Positions 32,052 through 40,503 of a DNA stretch of 64,000 nucleotides are shown one piece after another. Made by a program: the position numbers and the translations under genes. Numbering within the stretch: the first letter of the stretch is position 1; every line of letters starts with the position of its first letter. The stretch spans positions 62,001 through 126,000 of the forward strand of contig CANNFT010000008.1 of assembly GCA_947503895.1 (NCBI GenBank). The letters run 5' to 3'. A model generated the notes under the pieces. That model worked only from the letters and a program-made list of their open reading frames with translations, searched no databases and had not been told where the DNA came from. This DNA is from an uncultured Saccharospirillaceae bacterium. Lineage in GTDB: Bacteria; Pseudomonadota; Gammaproteobacteria; Pseudomonadales; Oceanobacteraceae.

Positions 32052-33389
32052 ATGATGATTAAAAATATCAATATACCCAAAGAGACGCCGTCTTTTTTTC
32101 TTCGGAAAACTCTAGTAAGTGCCATATTAATTGGCTGTTCGATGCAGGTTAGCCCTGTATTTTCGGACGTACAGGTGTTCAATGATTCATCTGTGAATGC
32201 TACTACGCCAAGCGAAGTAGATACGATTGCAGTAGATGAAATTTTAGGGAGTTCTAGCGAGACTGGAGATACGTTGTTTCTCGATGTTGGCACAGATGAA
32301 TTTATTTTGAGTCAAAAAGAGTGGTACGTCATACAAGCGTATACGGATAGCGCATTAGCATTGCCGACGACGCAGGCGTCATTAGAAAGTGCATTGCTAT
32401 TCGGTGATTCCGTTGAGTTTGATTCACATTATCAAGGTCTATTAGAAGAGTACGTAGCCATTCACGACACAGGCAAAGACTGGAATACGAATATCTATCC
32501 TTCAATTGTTGATTTGGCATTACAATTGTCGAACTATAAAGATATCCATCTTATTTTCCTTAAACCGTTGGTCGATCAATTGTCGGCGGTATCAAATGGA
32601 TTGATTTCCGCAACGTTTATAGAGGCTACCTTCGGTAAAGAATCACAAGAATACGCTGACGCGATACAGGAAGTAAGAAGTAAATTTCCCGCCGTTAAAT
32701 CCTACTTAAATATACTCAATGTTTTTTCGTCTGCAAGGATGGCAGATGCACTCAATGCAAAAGAAAGCTTAGCGACTTTTGCAACCGACCTTAAAGATCA
32801 ATCACTTTCACTGGATGTTTACAATGATACATTTAGTGATTTATTGAACCTTGATAACACGGAATCGATGCGTAATCGAATAGATGAAATCAATCTTGAA
32901 ATCCAGGCAATTAACGATGAAATCGCCAAGAAAAAAAGAGATGTAGGCTTGACGGCAATTGGTGGCGGCATCTCGCTCTTAATCGGAGGCAGTATTTTGG
33001 GGTCTCAAATTCAAGCGCTAAAAGATGAAATATCCAGTCTTAAATCAGAAAAAGAAGGCTTGCAAGGTGACTTGGCACACGCCGTCGCGCTGTATGAATC
33101 ATATGAACATGCCACTATTAGTATTCGCCAAATTGACGAAAAAATTGAAGCGGCTGAACCATATGTCGATAAAGTGATGCTTGCTTGGCAAGAATTAACA
33201 GGAGTTTTTGTTTCGCTTAATACTGCGATTGTGAGTGCAGAAGGGCCAAACGGTATCGAAAACTTAGATACTGCGATCGCCGGGTTCAGCACCGCGGGAT
33301 TCGTCACGGTGGCAGAATCTAATTGGGAAAATATCAGCAATAAGGCAAAAGCGTTTGCCCAAAATGCATACGTAAATAGCATCGATTGA
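32052..33389 (+). CDS. Exported XaxA/YaxA-like alpha-pore-forming toxin subunit B
   Basis: A 445-residue exported, mostly helical protein. After a basic n-region the signal core TLVSAILIGCSMQV allows either a lipobox reading (LIGC) or signal peptidase I cleavage after PVFS. The body starts with SQKEWYVIQAYTDSALALP, which recalls the XaxA N-terminal helix, then IYPSIVDLALQL. Long heptad helices flank a hydrophobic Gly-rich segment, VGLTAIGGGISLLIGGSIL (residues 298-316), followed by QIQALKDEISSLKSEKEGL. That is the tail-head-tail plan of alpha-xenorhabdolysin and HBL-type toxins. It is a paralogue of the helical part of the preceding protein, lacking its beta domain. Known XaxA/YaxA proteins lack Sec signals as I recall, so the signal here is unusual. 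Confidence 0.65.
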   Translation: MMIKNINIPKETPSFFLRKTLVSAILIGCSMQVSPVFSDVQVFNDSSVNATTPSEVDTIAVDEILGSSSETGDTLFLDVGTDEFILSQKEWYVIQAYTDSALALPTTQASLESALLFGDSVEFDSHYQGLLEEYVAIHDTGKDWNTNIYPSIVDLALQLSNYKDIHLIFLKPLVDQLSAVSNGLISATFIEATFGKESQEYADAIQEVRSKFPAVKSYLNILNVFSSARMADALNAKESLATFATDLKDQSLSLDVYNDTFSDLLNLDNTESMRNRIDEINLEIQAINDEIAKKKRDVGLTAIGGGISLLIGGSILGSQIQALKDEISSLKSEKEGLQGDLAHAVALYESYEHATISIRQIDEKIEAAEPYVDKVMLAWQELTGVFVSLNTAIVSAEGPNGIENLDTAIAGFSTAGFVTVAESNWENISNKAKAFAQNAYVNSID

Positions 33390-33407
33390 TTGACTGCAAA
33401 GTAAATC

Positions 33408-33432
33408 ATGATCAGGTCATTGGCCTGATCAT
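33408..33432 (+). terminator. Perfect hairpin between toxin-like genes B and C
   Basis: ATGATCAGG (33408-33416) and CCTGATCAT (33424-33432) form a 9-bp stem with a 7-base loop, 19 bases after one stop and 20 bases before the next start. No T run follows. It could attenuate transcription or stabilise the upstream mRNA, and so set subunit ratio. Confidence 0.5.
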
Positions 33433-33451
33433 TCTTAATGGAATATTAAAT

Positions 33452-35875
33452 ATGAATACTAACTATTTAAGTTGGTTTAAAGAAAAAGTGAACAAAGAAG
33501 TGACCTCAGCGATCACTGTGGTCTTATTTTTTTTACTTTGCTCGCTAAGTATGCATTCAAGTGCAAATAAATGGGCGGAGTTTAACGATATTGAATTGCC
33601 GTCGACGGTGCCCAAAACAACATTTGAGGTAATCGAAACGGTGGATTCAAATAAGTATCAGCTATTTGATTTACATATGAATCTTTCAAATGTTATATCA
33701 AAAATAAAATCTTCTCAGGTAGCGCCCAATATTATTGTATTGGTCGCGGATACTATTGAAGTGCCCAGCAACTTCATTATGAACCTAGAGAATCAAACCG
33801 TTTACATTTATGCTCGAAAAATAGCAGGAGAGGGAGCAGCAGCCTTTTTGGTTAATGCTAGCCAAGGCGCAACGGGTGGTGTTTTTGCTTATGCAGATGA
33901 AATCACGACAAATCTGACCGTGGGTGCATTATTCCCAAATTCTAATGTGGAATTTTCAAACATTACGCCCTTTGGCACATCTGAAGGCAGTTTTCTTGCA
34001 GCCAGTATCGGTGTGAATACGCTTGTAAAATCAACGGCTTCATTAGAAGGACTAATGGACATATCACCTGCGTTATTAGAAGCGATTTTCTCTAAAACGT
34101 TTGATCTGTCTGCATCAATCTTTGATCAGAATCCAGATCTTAGCCGGGCCATGTTGAATTCGATCGAAACTTCATTAAGAAGCATCCCGACTTTTCGTGA
34201 GGATGACATCTTATTAGATAATTTGTATCTTCAGACGGCGAATCTTAAACAATTTTTTGACTTTTCAACATTAAGCCCAAGTTATGTACCGGAGCTAGAC
34301 GCCAATCTTTACGAAGATGTCTACGTGGCTTATCTAAATGCCATGGAAAGTTATCAAACGCAATACGATCGATTTGTGGATCGCAGCATTGATATAGAAG
34401 CTCGAAAAGATGCTGCAGTGTTGATGCAAGCCAATCTCATGGATGCAGTATCAGCAGAAGAAGCAACGATTGGTCGGTCGCTACAGCAAGTAGAGCATTT
34501 TAAGGATACGATTGAAAATTTACGTGTTCAATTTCGCGATCAAAACTTTTTAGTCTCTTCTGCACGCGTTCAGTTTGAAATCGGCATAGATCGATACAAG
34601 CGAGAGCAAGAAATTGCACTACAACTGGGTGTATTAGAAACGATCGTAGGCGGTGCGGTAGCACTTGGCTCATCCGCTGCGACGGGTAATCCAGCCGGTT
34701 TGATTGACTTTGCAACGACGATTCCGGATACCACTCAAAATCTTCAGGGAATAAAAGAGAAAATTGCCGGTGTGGGTGATATTTTGAAACGCGTCCAGGC
34801 CATGGTGAATGAAGTGAGCGATCTTTCTAGCAGTGTGAACGAATCGGTCAATACACAGGATATCGCAAGCTCATTAAGTTCTTTGAATTTAGTCGTGCCT
34901 TCATTAGAAGCTGCGAACGATACATGGGAACTCTTTTTGAATGAGGTTCGACAAGGATTACAACCTGCAATTGATGAAGGTATTGATGGGGCAGCCCCGT
35001 TTCTGAGTACACTTGAAACACTGATAATTTATGGTCAATCTGTCACTGCGACCGAAGTCAACCTAACGCAAGAGCTATCTAGACTGATTGACCTCAAGAT
35101 TGCAGCAGAAGTGAACAGTCGACATCTTGATCGCATGAATGACTTGGTGGGTCAAATTGAAACCGACGAAGCGTCAGTAGAGGAACTCGAAGTATTACAC
35201 TTCAGGACCTTGACCGCACTGAAACGACCCATTTTTGTCGCAGTGGCAAAACTCGCCGCTGCATTTGAATACTGGGCACTGCAAGAAAGCCAAATTAAAC
35301 CTGCTTTGAATAAAACGTATGAGCAGTATCGATTAGATCTCGCCTTGCTTCAGGAGCAATACAATGCTGCATTGTTAGCATTTCAACCGCGACCACAGGA
35401 TTTCAACCTGACTAATGTGGTGCTTTCTAATAATGTACATCTGGATGATTTTAGAGCAGATGGAGAAATGAGCTTTAGCATTGATTTATTGGACCCACAT
35501 TTCATTCACTTTGATCGAGTTCGGCTTAGCCAAGTGCGCGTGATTCTTCAGGGAGCTGAGTTGCCTGAAGATACAAACTATTTTATAGACATCGAGTCGA
35601 ATGGTGTTTACCAAGATCGATTTGCCAGTACTGACTTTACTTTTAATTCCGAGCAGTTGTTCCGATTCTTTGGATATCGAGATCTCAATAGCTCATCAGA
35701 TGATTATGAAGTGATCGTAGAGGGTGCCGTGGCTGATGTGTTTAAATTTGCCTATTTCGAACCCACTCCGTTTACCACTTGGTCAATTCGATTGAGAGAA
35801 GCCGAGGATTTTGATCTGAGTAAGGTTGAAAGTATTCGACTGGAATTTAAAGGAACGGCCATACCGATCATTTAG
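33452..35875 (+). CDS. Exported large coiled-coil protein C of the toxin-like locus
   Basis: About 807 residues from ATG 33452; a TTG at 33386 overlapping the previous stop is less likely because the signal peptide (VTSAITVVLFFLLCSL, cut near SSA) would be buried. Residues ~60-150 are beta-rich, with repeated NxTV/NxEF strands like a short beta-helix. A long helical region with heptads follows, holding a hydrophobic Gly/Ala segment, VGGAVALGSSAATGNPAG (near 34650-34700), again flanked by helices. The last 150 residues are a beta-sandwich (GEMSFSIDLLDPHF, DRVRLSQVRVILQGAEL, TTWSIRLREAEDFDL) that could bind receptor or glycan. It is not an obvious sequence paralogue of proteins A and B, but shares their plan. 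The likely role is the large, perhaps receptor-binding, component. Confidence 0.55.
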   Translation: MNTNYLSWFKEKVNKEVTSAITVVLFFLLCSLSMHSSANKWAEFNDIELPSTVPKTTFEVIETVDSNKYQLFDLHMNLSNVISKIKSSQVAPNIIVLVADTIEVPSNFIMNLENQTVYIYARKIAGEGAAAFLVNASQGATGGVFAYADEITTNLTVGALFPNSNVEFSNITPFGTSEGSFLAASIGVNTLVKSTASLEGLMDISPALLEAIFSKTFDLSASIFDQNPDLSRAMLNSIETSLRSIPTFREDDILLDNLYLQTANLKQFFDFSTLSPSYVPELDANLYEDVYVAYLNAMESYQTQYDRFVDRSIDIEARKDAAVLMQANLMDAVSAEEATIGRSLQQVEHFKDTIENLRVQFRDQNFLVSSARVQFEIGIDRYKREQEIALQLGVLETIVGGAVALGSSAATGNPAGLIDFATTIPDTTQNLQGIKEKIAGVGDILKRVQAMVNEVSDLSSSVNESVNTQDIASSLSSLNLVVPSLEAANDTWELFLNEVRQGLQPAIDEGIDGAAPFLSTLETLIIYGQSVTATEVNLTQELSRLIDLKIAAEVNSRHLDRMNDLVGQIETDEASVEELEVLHFRTLTALKRPIFVAVAKLAAAFEYWALQESQIKPALNKTYEQYRLDLALLQEQYNAALLAFQPRPQDFNLTNVVLSNNVHLDDFRADGEMSFSIDLLDPHFIHFDRVRLSQVRVILQGAELPEDTNYFIDIESNGVYQDRFASTDFTFNSEQLFRFFGYRDLNSSSDDYEVIVEGAVADVFKFAYFEPTPFTTWSIRLREAEDFDLSKVESIRLEFKGTAIPII

Positions 35876-36519
35876 CGCGTTCTTTTTGTCACTCACAGTA
35901 GCGAGCATGGTCATCATGTTCGTTACTGATGAATGTATCCACAATCACGAGTACTTTCGCTTAGCTTTACTCTCTTCATTTACTCCTTTGTTTGTACCCC
36001 CCCCATAAGTTTTGGCTTACATGCTGTCAATACGGAACAGTATTTATTGTTGAAAGGCGTATAATGGCTAATGAAATAGGCGTAATCTTAGCGTTCGAAA
36101 AAGCGTGGTTTATCCTTCCTAATTTGAACGCTCGGTTTTCTTTTTAATGGGTGCGCCGCCCGACCTTATCCAAATGCGTCACGAAGTGACTCAGAATGCA
36201 CTACGACTTTGTAGATATTCATCCCGTGCGGTTGGCGGTCGTCTGAATGGCGACAGGGTAGTGATTGATACGATTATAATACCCGTGCGCCTGCGAGAAA
36301 TCGGTATTGCTTAAGCACAGCAGCGTATCCGATCACCATCACCTGCCAATGAAACGTTTCTACATTCTCGCAAATTCGGTGAATGATGAGCGGTAGTTGT
36401 AATCGTCATAAAGTACTAACGAAATTATTGCGCACTTAGTATATATTAGCGCGCTTACTAGAGGTCGTTTTCATTTGGCTGGTTAGGAGCTTGATTTATT
36501 GTGATGACGGTAGGGTTCG
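35876..36519. other. 644-bp non-coding region between toxin-like locus and sigma operon
   Basis: An imperfect 13-bp hairpin (AGTAGCGAGCATG at 35898-35910, loop GTCAT, CATGTTCGTTACT) lies just after the toxin gene C stop. A second inverted repeat, GCGTTC at 36091-36096 and GAACGC at 36126-36131, is followed by TCGGTTTTCTTTTT and may terminate rightward transcripts. The rest, to the sigma factor start, shows no gene. The sigma promoter is probably near 36430-36500. Confidence 0.45.
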
Positions 36520-37125
36520 ATGGACACTAACAGAGATGAGCTTTATTCAAATTTGATTGCTCGCTGCGCTATTCATGATCAAAAGGCATTAGAAGCGCTT
36601 TACAAGCATGTAGCGCCTTACCTAAATAAAGTTGCCTTTAGCATTCTCCGATCTGAAGATCTCAGCAACGATGTATTACAAGAGGCTTTTATACAGATTT
36701 GGAAAAATGCCGGAGAATATCGAGTTGATAAATCGAAACCGATTACTTGGATGACCAGCATTGTTCGTTATCGAGCACTTGATCGCCTTGCCAAAGAGAA
36801 GCGGCATTACGAGTCTATTAATCATGAAGAAGACCCTGATGAAATGCACTCAGATGAATTGATTTCTGAAGAAAAGGAGTCCAATGATCGACCAGATATT
36901 GCTGCCATGCAGTTGCAAGACTCCAACATATTGCTTGAATGTATGGAAACATTGAACGACCGGGCGAAAGAGAGTATTACTTTAGCGTATTTGCAAGGGT
37001 ATTCACGGCAAGAACTGGCCGAAAAATTCAATTCAAGTGTGAATACGGTGAAATCGTGGCTAAAACGTGGGGCAGAACGCCTGAAAAACTGTATTGAAAG
37101 TAAAGCAGAGGTGAACCATGAGTAA
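36520..37125 (+). CDS. ECF-type RNA polymerase sigma factor (SigK-like)
   Basis: A 201-residue sigma-70-family ECF factor. Region 2 covers about residues 25-90 (LYKHVAPYLNKVAFSILRSE, VLQEAFIQIWKNAGEY, SKPITWMTSIVRYRALDRLA). An acidic linker of about 40 residues follows, and region 4 covers about 138-190 (RAKESITLAYLQGYSRQELA, then NSSVNTVKSWLKRGAERL). The wording TWMTSIVRYRALDRL matches the SigK/RskA-associated group. The next gene overlaps it by eight bases and encodes the matching anti-sigma factor. It probably answers an envelope or redox signal, and may control the downstream LRR gene and itself. Confidence 0.92.
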   Translation: MDTNRDELYSNLIARCAIHDQKALEALYKHVAPYLNKVAFSILRSEDLSNDVLQEAFIQIWKNAGEYRVDKSKPITWMTSIVRYRALDRLAKEKRHYESINHEEDPDEMHSDELISEEKESNDRPDIAAMQLQDSNILLECMETLNDRAKESITLAYLQGYSRQELAEKFNSSVNTVKSWLKRGAERLKNCIESKAEVNHE

Positions 37126-37831
37126 GCTTAGCTTTTGGGCGTTTGAGTACGTCCTCGGTACAATGAATGAAGAAGAGCGGCGTCGGTTTGAAGAACATTT
37201 GAAAGAAAATAATGCGTTAGCGGAACACGTAAGATATTGGGAGAATTATTTCATAGCCTTTAACGATACTCGCGATACGCTCCCTCCTCAGCCTAACACT
37301 TGGGTGAATATTAAAAATCAAATTAAACCTGAAGATCGATCAAATCCTGCTCGTCGCCAATTGATTAACCGTCGATGGTTGCCTTGGAGTATCTCCTTCG
37401 TTACATCTATGGCATTGGTCATACTCATCAGCATGCAATTTTTCAAGCCGAATAACCAACTGATGGCGCCTGTTGATTATGTGGCTGTATTGCTCAATAC
37501 AGAAGGCTCGTCTGTACTGACCGCTATTACCGAAGGCAGTGAAAAGCAAATGTGGTTAGAGTGGGGGCAACTTACTTTAGCGGACAACAAAGATGCTCAG
37601 ATATGGGCCAAGTCGAAATCCGATGGTCAAATACGCTCCATTGCCGTGATTGATCATCAAGGTACGCGAACGCTAACACTATCAAATGCAGATTGGCGTT
37701 TAATAAAAGACGCACATTCACTTATATTGACGGAGGAAGAACCCGGCGGATCGGCACTTGATGAGCCGTCAGATATCGTATTAGCAAAGGGTATTTGCGT
37801 TCGCCTTAACCAAGAGGATAAAGCCACATGA
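37118..37831 (+). CDS. RskA-type anti-sigma factor
   Basis: A 237-residue single-pass membrane protein. The cytoplasmic N-terminus (AFEYVLGTMNEEERRRFEEH) is the zinc-finger-like anti-sigma region; the metal ligands of true ZAS domains are largely absent, as in RskA. A transmembrane helix lies at residues 88-108 (LPWSISFVTSMALVILISM). The periplasmic C-terminal RskA domain contains NAEGSSVLTAI-like text (LNTEGSSVLTAI), MWLEWGQL, RTLTLSNADWRLI and EEPGGS. It overlaps the sigma gene by 8 bases and the next gene by 4, so all three are coupled. Confidence 0.9.
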   Translation: MSKLSFWAFEYVLGTMNEEERRRFEEHLKENNALAEHVRYWENYFIAFNDTRDTLPPQPNTWVNIKNQIKPEDRSNPARRQLINRRWLPWSISFVTSMALVILISMQFFKPNNQLMAPVDYVAVLLNTEGSSVLTAITEGSEKQMWLEWGQLTLADNKDAQIWAKSKSDGQIRSIAVIDHQGTRTLTLSNADWRLIKDAHSLILTEEEPGGSALDEPSDIVLAKGICVRLNQEDKAT

Positions 37832-38481
37832 AGGCGATAGCGAACAGCTATACAAGGCTCGTCACATCATTCTTTCTAGCACTCAGTTTGTATTCGCCCG
37901 TGAACATGGCCTATGTGCTCGATACTGGATTTAAAGCCTGTCTTGAGCAATTGGCGACTCAAAACAATTGGGGCACACCTGAAGATTTCATTGAAATCAC
38001 TTGTCATGATCGTGAAATAAAGAGCGTTGAAGGCATTAATTTGTTTGTAAACGTTAAAAAGCTATCGCTGTTTAATAATCAGCTAAAAAGCGCTGATGTC
38101 AATGGATTAAAGAAACTCGAGCATCTTAATTTAGCAGGAAATCAGCTCTCCTATTTGACTCTTCAAAACCTACCTAATTTACGAGAGTGTTTTGTTTTCA
38201 AAAATCGTCTGCAGCGAATATCGATTGATAACTTGCCAAACTTGCTTAAATTGAAAGCCAATGTTAATCAATTAGTTGAACTTAATATTGTTAGAGTCAA
38301 TAAACTTGAAAAACTGTATCTGTTCAATAATCAATTAAAAGAAATTAGCATGACATCATTGCCGGTACTAAGTTACTTTGACGCAAGGCAAAATCCAATG
38401 CCAGATGAGTTCTACGACTATTTGGACTCCATTGAAAATCTCACTGTATTACATGACGGTAATGCTGAGGATTGGCAGTGA
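37828..38481 (+). CDS. Exported leucine-rich-repeat protein
   Basis: A 217-residue protein with an N-terminal signal peptide (core SFFLALSLYSPVNMA). From about residue 65 there are LRR units with the pattern VKKLSLFNNQLKSADVNGLK, LEHLNLAGNQLSYLTLQNLP, and LEKLYLFNNQLKEISMTSLP. Two Cys residues near the N-terminus (CLEQLA, ITCHD) may form a disulfide cap. The ATG overlaps the anti-sigma stop (ATGA). Secreted LRR proteins bind other proteins. As a partner of an ECF sigma/anti-sigma pair it could be the periplasmic sensor or the main target. I know of no described system of this exact composition. Confidence 0.82.
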   Translation: MKAIANSYTRLVTSFFLALSLYSPVNMAYVLDTGFKACLEQLATQNNWGTPEDFIEITCHDREIKSVEGINLFVNVKKLSLFNNQLKSADVNGLKKLEHLNLAGNQLSYLTLQNLPNLRECFVFKNRLQRISIDNLPNLLKLKANVNQLVELNIVRVNKLEKLYLFNNQLKEISMTSLPVLSYFDARQNPMPDEFYDYLDSIENLTVLHDGNAEDWQ

Positions 38482-38562
38482 TGATTGGCATTTCTGGTGC
38501 TCATCTGTCCTGCTAAATTATACATAGGATTTAATTTCCCATAATAGGAATATGCAGTTGTT

Positions 38563-39798
38563 ATGGTTAAGAATAAGAGATGGAATTTATCGTTTTTATT
38601 TTTCAGTACTTGGATTGTTGGAATAAGTCATGCTGAATCGTTTGATATTGACTTTTCAGCTAGGGCTAGATGGGAATCGATAGACATTGATGGCGAATCC
38701 GCTGACGCCTCCACCATCAAATCTCGGGCTGGGGTTAATTATAACCTGTCTGAGAACCTCAAGGCTTTTTTACAAGTTGATAGTGTTGTCAGCTTGAATC
38801 AAGGTCGACACAGCGACGGTGTCGATCAAAGTAGTGACCCCACCATTGCCGATCCAGCTGGTACGGAGTTGAACCAAGCTAATTTGATGTTTCGTTGGCA
38901 GGGAGGAGAGGCTATTCTCGGACGTCAACGAATGGTATTAGGGGATCATAGGTTCATTGGGGATGTTGGCTTCAGGCAAAATGACCAAACTTACGATGCT
39001 TTACTACTGAAGTATTCCATGCTTTCTGCGTCGCAATTGTCGGTGGCCTACATCAGAAATGTGCATCGAATATTCGGTGATCGAGCCGGTCAACGGCTTT
39101 CTAAAGATGATCGTCGATTTAGTGAATTAGACGGGGTTCGGCCCAGTGCATTGTTAGGTAATCATCGAGTAGATGGTGTGTTGATTGATGCCCGAATTAG
39201 GGAGTGGGATCACATTGAGCTTTCTTCCTATGGTTACGACATCTATAACTATGATCATGCTGCATTTTCAAATACGACGGTCGGTGCAGAAGGGCAATAT
39301 CGCAAAAAAATAGCGGAAATCAAGTTATCCGCTGCTGTTGAACTGGCCGTTCAAAATCAGCCGGATCAAAAAACGACGGGAATCCCTTACCATAAGGTGA
39401 GTACAAGTCTGCAATACAAAAAGGTTCAGATGGGTTTAAGGCACGAACAACTTTCTCAGAAAAATGGCGTAGCATTTATCACACCCTTGGCTACGGTTCA
39501 TAAATTTCAAGGATGGGCTGATCAGTTTTTGTTGACCCCGTTTGTAGGTTTAATTGATAACTCTATCAGCGTTAAGTGGCGTTCTCGCCCGTGGACTGTC
39601 GATGCACGCTATCATTGGTTTAAATCACAGCGATCATCTTTTGCGATTGCTGAAGAAGCCGATGTGGATTTTATTTTTTCACCAAACAGAAAACATGAAT
39701 TTAAAATAAGGATTGCAGATTTCAAACCGAGTAAAGGGCAGTCAATTAAGACAGACTCGGTAAAAAAACTGTTCGTTATGTATGCTTATAATATGTGA
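38563..39798 (+). CDS. Alginate-export-type outer-membrane porin
   Basis: A 411-residue protein with a signal peptide (ending SHA before ESFDIDFSARARWE) and alternating-strand sequence throughout. The motif AILGRQRMVLGDHRFIGDVG followed by FRQNDQTYDAL is the hallmark of the alginate_exp/AlgE-like porin family, and VHKFQGWADQFLLTPFVGL near residue 310 is a second one. These form monomeric 16-18-strand barrels for anionic substrates. No alginate gene is nearby, so the substrate is open. It lies 81 bases downstream of the LRR gene on the same strand and might belong to the sigma operon. Confidence 0.85.
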   Translation: MVKNKRWNLSFLFFSTWIVGISHAESFDIDFSARARWESIDIDGESADASTIKSRAGVNYNLSENLKAFLQVDSVVSLNQGRHSDGVDQSSDPTIADPAGTELNQANLMFRWQGGEAILGRQRMVLGDHRFIGDVGFRQNDQTYDALLLKYSMLSASQLSVAYIRNVHRIFGDRAGQRLSKDDRRFSELDGVRPSALLGNHRVDGVLIDARIREWDHIELSSYGYDIYNYDHAAFSNTTVGAEGQYRKKIAEIKLSAAVELAVQNQPDQKTTGIPYHKVSTSLQYKKVQMGLRHEQLSQKNGVAFITPLATVHKFQGWADQFLLTPFVGLIDNSISVKWRSRPWTVDARYHWFKSQRSSFAIAEEADVDFIFSPNRKHEFKIRIADFKPSKGQSIKTDSVKKLFVMYAYNM

Positions 39799-39906
39799 AT
39801 TTGACAGATAACTTATTTTCTATCGCTCAATTAATGCTGCGTTACTGGTGTGGTGTAAAGTGATGGAATCTATTGGCTTGATATTTTTTTGTGGCTGGAA
39901 TGATAA

Positions 39907-40362
39907 ATGGAAATAAAAGGGTACAGAGGCGAGTATGAGCGTGAAGTTAAATTTGATCGGTTCTCATTGTACCTTTTAATCGCATGGACTTTATTTTTTG
40001 TTTCGCTTATTTTCGAAATTCAAGTCAGTGAGTATATTCCATTATTGCTATTGTGTTGTGTTAATTTACTGGTGAGTATTTATAGATATAGACATGATAA
40101 AAAAAATATGGTCGTATCAAAACTGTTTGAGTATACAAGCGGCAGTATTTATCATTGTTTCTATCCAACATCAGAACCGGTTGAGTTTGATCTCAAATTA
40201 GTTAAGGAGATTTTGTATGGTAGAAATTTTATCATTTTTATCGGAGATTATCCGTTTGCAAAGGAGATATTCTTCCCTCGGAAGTATTGTGGAAGAATTT
40301 TCGAAATCACTGTACGGATTAATTCTGATTTTCCAGATATTGATATTAAGCAAGCAAGGTAA
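39907..40362 (+). CDS. Small two-helix membrane protein, unknown function
   Basis: A 151-residue protein with two adjacent hydrophobic helices (FSLYLLIAWTLFFVSLIF and YIPLLLLCCVNLLVSIYRY) and a soluble C-terminal half with alternating hydrophobic residues (VEFDLKLVKEILYGRNFIIF). The layout resembles small PH-like (bPH) membrane proteins, in which a hairpin anchors a sandwich domain, but I cannot assign a family. Codon use looks like its neighbours. It stands alone between a porin gene and a leftward peptidase gene. Confidence 0.6.
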   Translation: MEIKGYRGEYEREVKFDRFSLYLLIAWTLFFVSLIFEIQVSEYIPLLLLCCVNLLVSIYRYRHDKKNMVVSKLFEYTSGSIYHCFYPTSEPVEFDLKLVKEILYGRNFIIFIGDYPFAKEIFFPRKYCGRIFEITVRINSDFPDIDIKQAR

Positions 40363-40503
40363 GTAGGTATGCTTGCTGCTCAAATGTGACCCGATACTCT
40401 ATTCATGAAAGGGTCGTAAAATTATGTTTTGAGTCTGGCAGTGTATGGAACCAATAAACTGTGGAGCCAATAAACTGGCTCCTCAATAGATTGCACCCGC
40501 TTA

